A program made the translations under genes and the position numbers. From Simmondsia chinensis (Eukaryota; Streptophyta; Magnoliopsida; Caryophyllales; Simmondsiaceae): DNA of 64,000 bases. Shown here piece after piece: positions 1 to 10,000 of the stretch (position 1 is the stretch's first letter; each line of letters opens with the position of its first letter). The DNA lies in contig JAGTTD010000006.1 of assembly GCA_018398585.1 (NCBI GenBank), positions 5,530,501 to 5,594,500 on the forward strand. Reading direction: 5' to 3'. Below the pieces are notes generated by a model. It was not told the origin of the DNA, ran no database searches, and was given only the letters and a program-made list of their open reading frames with translations.

Positions 1-399
1 ACACACCACGTTACATATCGTACACATTCTGACAGCATCTGCTGCTACTCCTGCTTCCATTATCTTCCGTTTCTTCGTCTCCAAGTCCACTTCCTCAATC
101 CGAGCCACTTTCTTCTTTGGCGGCGATGAATTATCTGCAGTCACGTTGCTCGCTGGCGGGTTTTCCACTTCTCCCGAGCTTGGTTTGGTAGCAGATCTCT
201 TTTGCTTCTTCAAATTCTTCTTATGTTTCTTTCCCAGTTTGTGAGATTTGAGGTCGTCGCTGCTCGAACAATGAATCTTGCAGACTTTACACCAAGCGGT
301 ACGGGTCTTCTTGATCTGGTTCGGGTCTTGCTTCTTCGTGTCAGAGTTGATCGTGGGGCCAACAGGAGGTCCTGTTACACTTGCCCCTTGTAACGCAGC
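1..399 (-). CDS. Exon 3 of the U1-type zinc-finger gene (partial)
   Basis: The 133 in-frame codons run from the acceptor GTGCAG/GCTGCG to the window edge. The exon contains the finger CKVCKIHC...HKLGKKH and then a K/R-rich linker with PPKKKVARIEE. The first cysteines of another finger (CTICNVVC) follow, and the rest lies outside the window. The plus-strand 63-aa frame here is only a shadow. Confidence 0.85.
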
Positions 400-3300
400 C
401 TGCACGAATTAAACATTTTCATACTGATGAGATTTAGCTTCCATTGAGTTTCCATTTGAAATAGAGAAATAAGGATGGTGTATAGTTGATTGAAAAACCA
501 ACTCATGGACTCAGAAAATGCAGCTAATAAAGGAGTAAAATGGAATCTGATACAAGTTGCTAAATGAAGGATCTTGAGCTAGCCATTATACAATTAGCGG
601 TTACATAATTGTATTTCTTTAATAGCTGTAAATGTGCTCCGGGTTCAATGGATATATATTTATAAATGTATTACATGTTAGATACTAAAAGGGTGGCTTT
701 GTTTATAGCTCTAGAAGAGTAGTGGCAGTAAAAATTAGTGTATGTATGACTATTTGTTTATATTGATAACACAAGATTTAAAAACAACTTATATTCCTTT
801 AAAGAACTCAATATTAAGTAATAGCATCGTTACATCCTGCTAAGGGTGTATTTCAGCCGAGTCGAGCTCAACTCGAGCTTGTCTGCTTTGCATTGAGTTC
901 AGCTCAAGGTCGGCTTGAAGCTCGTTGTCTCGAAAAATTCAAGTTCGAGCTCCGCAAACTCCGAACTAAGCTCGCAACATATATGCTCAAGTAAGCTCAA
1001 TCTAGGCTCTTTTAAGCTCATGCTTGGCTCATTTAGGCTCCAACTTGGCTCAGTTGGGCGTACATTGTTTAAGTTAATAGATTGTATTAAATGATTTGGA
1101 GAAGGTATGTGATAGAGTGCCACGGGGGGTCCTATGGAGGGTTTTGATTAGGAAAGGCATTCCAGTGCCTTATATCCAGGCCATTAAAGACATGTATGAT
1201 GGTGCACAAACTAATGTGCATATAGTGGAGGGAGAGACAGAAGCTTTTCCAGTAACAGTTGGGGTACATCAAGGATCTACCTTGAGTCCCTTTCTGTTTA
1301 TACTGGTTATAGATGAGCTCACTAGGCACATCCAAGGCAACGTGCCTTAGTGCATGCTTTTTGCAGATGACATAGTTTTGGTGGGGGAGTCTTGAGATGA
1401 GGTAAACGAGAAGCTGGAATTGTGGAGAAGGGCATTGGAGTCGAAGGGCCGACGAATCAGTAGATCCAGGGCCAAGTATATGGAACTTAAGTTTGATCCC
1501 TTCACCACGCCTAGCATAGTAGACATCAAGGTAGGATATGAGACCATACAGAGAAAAGGAAGTTTCAAATACTTGGGTTCCATGGTACAAAACAACAGCG
1601 AAGTAGACGAGGATGTCAACAACTGGATTAAAGTAGGATGGCATGGATGGAAAATGGCTTCCACGGCACTTTGCGACAAAAGGTTCCCATTAAAGCTAAA
1701 GGGAAAATATTATAAGACGGTAGTAAGATCGGCTATATCCTATGGGGCAGAGTGTTGGCCAATGAAACAACACCATTCATAGAAGATGAAGGTGGCAGAG
1801 ATGAGGATGCTTCGATGGATGTGCGGACACACAAGGAAGGACAGGATCAGGAACGACGTCATAAGAGCCAAATTGGGCGTTGCATCAATTGAGGATAAAA
1901 TAAGGGAGCAACGTTTGAGGTGATTCAGTCATGTTAGGAGGAGACCAACCACTACTCCAGTCAGAAGATGCAAACAGTTTCACACTACGCTAGGGAGGAG
2001 AAGGAGAGGCAGGCCAAAGAAGAAATGGATGGAGATGATCCGACAGAACCTCACCCACCTAAACCTACGGGAGGAGATGGCCTTAGATAAAACTAGGTGG
2101 AGGGTCAGCATAGGGATAGCCGATGTAGCGGCTTAGAGTAGAGCATCTTTGACTGCTTGCACCAGTGACTCTAGGTGTCTTGACTTCCTCTTTGGCAAAC
2201 ACGTCTTGGAGCATCTATTTGTGTATCGGTGTGTTGGAGTGCTGGAGTACTTGCCGAATATTTGTCTGCAATTACCTTCCTTCATGTTTCCCTTTGAGTT
2301 TTGCTTCATACGCTCGGCTTGTGTTATGTGTTGATCTAATACTAAGTTGCTTTCGCGCTTTCAAGCTCTAAGATTACATGATGACACGCTCTCCAGGATA
2401 GGGGTCCTCAGAAACAGCCTCCCTTCAATGTAGCACCCTAAAGGGAGAAGGCTGCATACATTTACCCCCCAGACCCTGCTTATGTAGAAGCCCTTGTGGC
2501 ATTGGGATTGTTGTTGTTGTTGTTGTAGATTGTATTAAATAGGTTCGCTTAAGCTTTTTTAATCTTGCGAGCTTACAAGTTCGAGCTTCACTAGAACCGA
2601 GCCTAGCTCGATAAGCTAAACGAGTTAGCTCAGCTCGCTCAAGCTTAAAATAAGCTTGACCTTTCAAGTTTTATGACGAGTCGGGTCACAAGCCCTCAAG
2701 CTCAATCATAGCCCTACATCTTGCTTCCGTAACATGTCAACTGCAACCGCAAACAGCAATTTGATTCCATGCTCCATCCTTTTCAGTTCGTAACCCAGTA
2801 CTCTTCTTTTGAAAGGTCTACAAATCCCAGCCAGCGTTCTAAAAAATTTCAGGCTTCAAACTTAAGTTGAGAGTGACCATTTTGATGCAACCAACAAGAT
2901 CGTGCCATAGTGACATGAAGGTCATAAAACAGTCTGTCCAGAGTTATAATGCATGTGAGTGAAAGCAATAATCAACGATGATAATGTGAGCTTGAAGTTT
3001 CATACTGCGATAAACAACTCATATTCAGGAAGCTCGTCCCAGCAACTGATGCAACATAAAGTTGACTTTTACTTCAAAAACACAGAGAGATATCAAATAA
3101 TTATTGGTTGTACAGGAAATTATCCTACTCCTTATGTTAATAAAGGCTGTTACCACCAGATTTTGAGCTAATTGTCACATTTTGCGAGCACAACACCGCA
3201 ACAACCAAGACCCATTTGTTTCGTCGGAACTGCAATATAGAAGCATGTATATGTCCTCTAAATTGATCAGAATTGTAATGAAATGGTCCACATTTTTGTA

Positions 3301-4045
3301 CCACCTGCTTCCTCATTTTCCCTCTTGTGACCTTCCCCCGTTGATTCTATTTCAGTTAATATATAGTTTTAGAGAAACAGATGGCATATGTCAAAGTGTT
3401 GGTGATAATGGACTTAACAGCTTGGAAGCAACTCGAGATCTACCAAGTCAGATCCTTAACTTCACAATTGGTTAGCTACCAAAGGGCCATTGCATAATTA
3501 AACAGCTCACCGTGTCAAGCAGTTTGTTACACAATGGGTGCAGTGATTGATTGGATTTCAGAAAATATAGGTTGCTTTGTAAGCTTTATGTTTACAAAAT
3601 TGAAACTAATGGCCATGAAATCATTAATGTTTTTTATAGACAATCTATTATTCTTAATGAAATCATTAATGTTTTTTATAGACAATCTATTATTCTTAAC
3701 ATGCAAATAAATCTACAGAAACATTTTAATAGATTACATAAAATATGTTTATGGAGGCCATCAAAAAAGCATCATTACATAATGATCATTTGCATGATAG
3801 CTAGTCTTAAAATCATTATAGAAAGACAAATATATATGTGATGACCTTTATTTGATTCCATGACATGTCCACAATAAACAGACAAATCAGATCTGTTTAG
3901 TCCATTTGTGTAACACAGCCCAGAATTTAACCTATGAATGATTATTAAAACGGTAGGACGACAGCAGTACATGAGCAGAAGGGTAAAAAATGTCCACATT
4001 CTAAAGCCTAACAAGAAGAACAGCGACCTACAAAAAAAAAGGAAA

Positions 4046-4078
<33 letters not shown>

Positions 4079-7000
4079 GCTAAAAGTCGAGGACTATTAG
4101 GCAGCATTTTTTAGACATATGATGCATGAACATTATTCGCCTCGTTCTGTGTGCTCAATGGTCAGATCATTCCTCAATTACTAGGAGTGCAAATGCTCCC
4201 AGAAACTCTTAAATAGCTCATGAGTAGCTTGGACAAAACTCAACTCGAACTCGAATTAGCCGAGTTCGAGTTTGAGTATCAAAACATAATTGATTAATAA
4301 ACGAGCACAAGTCGAGTAGTTCAATACTCGACTCGATACTCGATTATCTACTCGAATTAGTACTCGATTCGTTATGTGATTCGTTTGGTATATTTGAGTT
4401 ACACTTGATAATCACATGTACTCAAATATAGTTTGTATTAATTACATGATATTAGACAATGCCCTTAACTTTCTCATTTTGGTGAGTTCTTAAGGTCCGT
4501 CCCTATGGGCACACCTGGTTGCAAGTACTCTCATTAATTATCAAAAAAAAAAAAAAAAAGGGAATTGGGTATTAAAACATGGTCATTTATAATCTTTTCT
4601 TTTTGGTTAAACTGTAGTGTAAGCAATAATTGCATAACTGAGTTGAGTATAAATAGTAGTCAAGTATAAGGAATAATATTACAATGGAAAGAATATGTCG
4701 AACCTTGATATACGTAATAAATGAGTATTCGAGTCGAGTCGAATATTCGAATAGTTAATTGAGTATGAGTTCGAGCAAAATTTAATACTCAACTCGAGTT
4801 CGAGTACCTATATAGTAAATCGAGTTCGAGCCAGGTACTAAGATACTTAACTCGGCTCGACTCGATTACTCCCCTACTGACTACATCATCAAAAGGCAAA
4901 CAAACAGTAAAGCATTCTTCCACAAGCCTAGTTGTAGCTTATAGTCATCTTAGCTCCTCTATTCACATCAAATAATTCTAGACCAGCCCATGCATGGTTT
5001 CTAACCAAGCCTATGGAGGCCTCTCACTGATCTGAGTATTCATTGTTGTTAAATCAATGCGTCTCTTACTTTAAATTTCGCCATAACACTGGTGTATGAA
5101 TATTTCACCTTAGGCCCAATTGCACGTCAAGTTTCTAGTTTCCCTCCGTTTCAGCATAACAGGAAACACATGGCTCACCATCCAAAATATCTAGCAATAG
5201 CAGAGAACTGCAATCTGTATTACGCTGAAAATGCTTTGATTTCATACAATAAGAAACTGGTAAAGTTTATAAGCTCGATGTTCTTCCTTACGACAACAAC
5301 AATAACAACAATCCAGTGCCTTAAAGAGACTCCCGCCAAAGCAAGGTTGCGAGAGGGTAAGACGTACTCAACCTTACCTCTACAGGGAGCATGTTCCACC
5401 TTGGGCAACAAAAAAGAAGTGGTTACATCGGGGTTAGATATTTTGAGCAAGTTCTTACACTACACAACGTGTTATCTATTTTGCAGCGTCTACAGCATCC
5501 CACTTTCAAAGTACGCAGACTATAGCTGTGAACTGCTTCTTTCCAGATCACGTAACAGAACTAGTTTGTCTGAATAAACGATGATCTAAGAATGTGGATT
5601 GGGGAGTAGCCATTTCCAGATTTCTAACGGGATACTTCAGAAAGATATTATGCTGATGACGTACAGGGTCAATAATCAAGCGCATGACAAGACAAACCTT
5701 AATACAATAATTGTTGATCATGAACCAGAATAAACATTAAGCTACATATCTAAAACTACCTGAATTAAGAATACAGTTTTTGTACAATCCAGTCACGGGT
5801 CAGACTTGTAGGATCGAGAATACTAGGGTATGGGAGGTCGGGAATGTAAGAAAAGGGAATAAGAATGTAAATCGAACTATGAACAACAGTGACGCTAGCA
5901 AGAGGGAAATACTGGTCTTTTGACACATTGTGAAGGAATATTCCTCATAACAGAAGATTTTCAATCCCCCCCTTCCCATAGAATTCAGATATAAAGTAGT
6001 CCCTTACATAAGGGATGACATATATGATACTTCCTTTGTCCCAATTTCAATGTACGCTTTCAATTACCGTAATATTTGAAGAGTGACTAGACGTTTCCAT
6101 AATTTCGCTTGCATTCAAGTTGTATTGGCGGTGGAGATGAGATGGGGCAAGAATGGAGCGTTTATGAGAGTTCATAAAGGCAATTGACAAGGGGGGTGGT
6201 TCTTAGCCAAAACCCAAAATGCCGAGAAAGGTATAAAAGGGATGATTCTATTACAGGGAACAAGACAATTACTTTAGAAAGCCTCATTAAATATCAATAT
6301 AAATGGATTGATATTACTGGATCTTTTTCCATCTGTACCAGTCATTCATTGACAGGAATAATCATTGGAACAAGATGAGTTATGCCCTGATCCGTTAATC
6401 TTCCCTGTGGATAAAGGTGTACGCAATGGTGTTCTTCCCATCAAAAGATATTTTATGCATCTTTTGAGCCTGCGCTTTTGAAGGCAGGCATGTATTCTTG
6501 CATCCATGTCCGCAGATTAGCTTATTTTGATCAACACATAGGCTGTGAAGTAATGACAAACCATCACTACATAGCATTTAAAAATTACTAAGGCTGTGTT
6601 TGGAACATGGAATTGGAGGCTGGAATTGGGGCGGAGAATTCCAATTCTGTTGTTTGGTTCATCTGCTGCAATTGGAATTACAATTCTATTGCCCAATTCC
6701 ATGGAATTGGATTTTAACTGAAAATTACACTTTCCAATTCCTTAGGGTGGGGGCAAGGAATTGCAATTCCATATTAACTCCATTGACCTAAAATCTAAAA
6801 TAACCCTACTTGATTAATCCAAGTCCAAGATGATTCAAAATCCAAAGACTTAGACACAATCTAGAATTTTACCCGAAACCTCGAAATCACTTAACTCAAA
6901 TGACTTCAACTTGAAATGACAAAAATCACCTTAACTCAAAAGTCTGAAGTGACTCAACCCGATTAACCCAAAACTCGAGATGACTCAAATCCAGAAAATG

Positions 7001-10000
7001 ACACTATTCGACTTGAATGTGATGAAAACAAGCTCAGCCGAAGTAGAAATGACCTGACCAAATTGACCCGGAACTTAATACGACCAATACCAAAATGACC
7101 CGACTCATCTCAAACTTCGCCTAAGATGACTCGAATTTTGAAATGATACAACTCATTTGTCCCAAAACTAAGATGACTCGAGCTTGAAATGACCTAAATG
7201 AACTCAGACTCGAATCATAACTTGCCTAAATACCAAAAACACCTAACCAAATTAATTGAAAATCCGAGATAACTTGAACACCCAATGATTTGACGCGATA
7301 CTTGACCCGATTTGAAGCGATACTTGACCCGATTTGACTCGAAACTCGAATACTCGAACTTAAATTGAATCGCTCCGACCATAATAACTCAAACACAATG
7401 TTAACCGCTTCGACCAAAATCTAACCATGGTTGATTTAAAGCTCGAAATACTCTAACTCGATTGACCGAAAACCTCCGATGACTCGAATCATTATTGAAT
7501 TATAATTTCGACCTCCGATTCTTTTGATGAATCAAACAATGGAATTTCAATTCCATCAGAATTCCAATACCACCTGAATTGGAATTGAAATTGCAATTCC
7601 ACAGTCCAATTCCAATTCCATGTTCCAAACAGAGCCTAAGTGTTTTAGCCTTTCATAAAAAGGAAATCTCTACACATTGAGGCATTTGTTCCCAATTAAA
7701 CGCAAGCGATCAAAAATCTAGCTACAGGGAAAGAGGAGTAACCTGGGCAGCATGCTTCTTTCCAGAGAGATGAGCCGCAAATACTATTTCGCTGTTGCAT
7801 ACAATATTACAAATTGTGCAGACCCTCACAGCATCAGGTGCTGTACCCTCTTCAGCAAGCTTCCTTTTCTTCGTCTCTAGTGAGTTGTCAGAAGCAACAT
7901 TTGCAACCATAGGTCCGCCTACAACGCGCACTTGACCTGACGTGTTACCACCAGCAACGGGACCATGAGTTGGATGCAACGGTGCTGGATTAGGAGCATA
8001 CTTTTTCTGCAGCGCGATTCTATGTTTTCTCCCAGATAGGTGCTTCTCATAAACATGCAGATCATTACATTCGACATTGCATAGCTCACACCTCACAGGC
8101 ACAGCTTGGCTAACCTTCTTTTGCTTGAGTACCTTTTTATGGGGCCTTAAAGTTTGTTTAGGAACACTGTTTACTGTCGGTTTTCTGAAGTTACTACTTG
8201 ATGGGGGAACATAACTTACTGATGGTGCTCCTGCCGCATTTAAAGATTTGATAGCCTGCAACACACCAAGCAATAATTAAGAAACTGCAATCCAGTTTAG
8301 AATAAAACCAGCACACTGTGTTCTGGACACTCATTCTACAGAAACCAAATTCCATATCATCTAGAAGTACATTGCTTAAAGTTCAGTATGGGAAAATGGG
8401 GACGGAAAACTATAAAAACTCATCAAACTAACAACCCCTTAGGCTTACTGGACTCATACATTTTTCCTAACAAAGACAATAATTGCTAGGAAACTAACTT
8501 TCCCAAAGGTTTAAGTTGGTTAATGAAGGCTCATGAATGATTTAATGTTTTAAAGGTATCTAACTGCCATGCATCAAAAACAGTAAAGAACGGCCTGTTT
8601 TCATGTTTAGGTTTCATTAACTGACTCCAGTAGGGCACCCATCAATCGAACAACAAAAACAATTAGTTTGGCAAAATGATGTAAAATCAATAATGAAATC
8701 TAACTGGCAACAGGAGATGAAGGAAGCTTCGTAAATACACAATTGCAGGGAAATTATAAAGATTAGCCTATAATATCCAGGTATGGTTTCATACTGCAGC
8801 TATGTGTCCATGTGCCACGCAAAACGAGTAAAAATCTCAACTATTCGCGCTCACTACCTTGATCCAATCATAGGAAACCACAACTGAAATGTACAATCAT
8901 CCAATGGCAACCATGTTCCAATCAATCAAAGCATCGAAGCAAACCCTAAATACAAAAAAGGAGAAACTCATGCCTTGTTTAGCAATTAGACAAAGGAGTT
9001 AAAAGGAGAAGGCTAAGAGATTATTCTACCCTTATTTCAATATGTTTAATAAAGAGAGGAAAGGGTAAACAAGGGTGAAAGTTATCCTTGCTTGACAATT
9101 AGATAAAGGGATATAAGTAAAGAGACTAATAATTAAAATAACTGTCCAAATTTTATTGAAACTTTACCCTCCCTTCCTTTACCCCTCAAATTGGGGTGAA
9201 GAAGAGTTACCCCTTGAAAGATTTTGCCAAACAGGCGTAGAACTCTTACCCTCATCATCCTTACCCCTCTTCATGATACACACTAAAGAACGTTCCATCC
9301 TACAATCAATTGGCAATGGATGTAGTAACTTCCTTAGTATATAAATTGGTATGTTTTCTCATCTCCCACTGATGTGGGATCTTATGACTTTACCCCATTA
9401 GCTCGTTGCCAATTAGATGTCAATATCATGATTTTGTTAATATCCGATCAATCGGATGTATATCAGATTCTGTTAGTATCCGATGGATTGGACACTGTCA
9501 CGACCCTAGCCGTGACTGTCACGAGCCAAGAACGATCAACCCGCTTTTGCTTTTATTATTTTGTATCAATTATGTAATGTAAAAATGAAAAATTAATTAG
9601 TAAAAATTTAGTTTGAATTTTGAATTTAGTAGGGGGGCCAAGGTTGGGTGACAATGTAGTTAGGCTAGGATTACTTGTTTGTAAGCATGGGTTAGGCATT
9701 AATTAATTTTGTGGGCTATTGTAGGGGGTCTAGGGGTAGGTGTGTTGGGTGTGTTTTCCCCTTCCAAACTCTATATAATCATGTATGGGTCTTGTAATTT
9801 GGCATCAAGAAATCAAAAGCAACAAATTCAAATTTTCCCTCTTCTCTTTCCCTCTCTACCGTCACTCTCCCCTCTCCCTCCTCTAACTTCTAAAACTTCT
9901 CTTCTTTTCTCTAACTTCTTCTCTAAATTCTCTTCTCAATCTCTTCTTTCTTCATCTAATCTCTAATCTCTCTTCTTAATCTCTATTCTCTTTCTCTCTC

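Larger units (their letters stand above)
400..7742 (-). other. Intron 2 of the U1-type zinc-finger gene, filled with transposon insertions
   Basis: This intron of about 7.3 kb holds, in order: a hAT MITE (841-2716) interrupted by an RTE LINE, a 42-bp tandem duplication (3615-3698), a 32-nt poly-G run, a second hAT-like element (4182-4876), an RTE/SINE tail (5290-5450, minus), and a PIF/Harbinger MITE (6592-7636). At about 6030 there is a possible Stowaway end (CTTCCTTTGTCCCAATTTC). No further coding exon was recognised in the rest, which is ordinary AT-rich sequence. Confidence 0.7.

Noticed and set aside
1132..1679. Minus-strand ORFs of 110 and 170 codons
   Set aside because: They are antisense shadows of the RTE reverse transcriptase on the plus strand.
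3775..4107. 110-codon minus-strand ORF with a proline run
   Set aside because: The proline run is the complement of the poly-G tract; the rest has no coding character.
5092..5577. 161-codon plus-strand ORF
   Set aside because: It runs across the RTE/SINE tail in antisense and has no recognisable domain.
9709..9966. 85-codon ORF, repeated almost identically at 11356-11613
   Set aside because: Both lie inside the two LTRs and reflect CT-rich leader sequence, not a gene.
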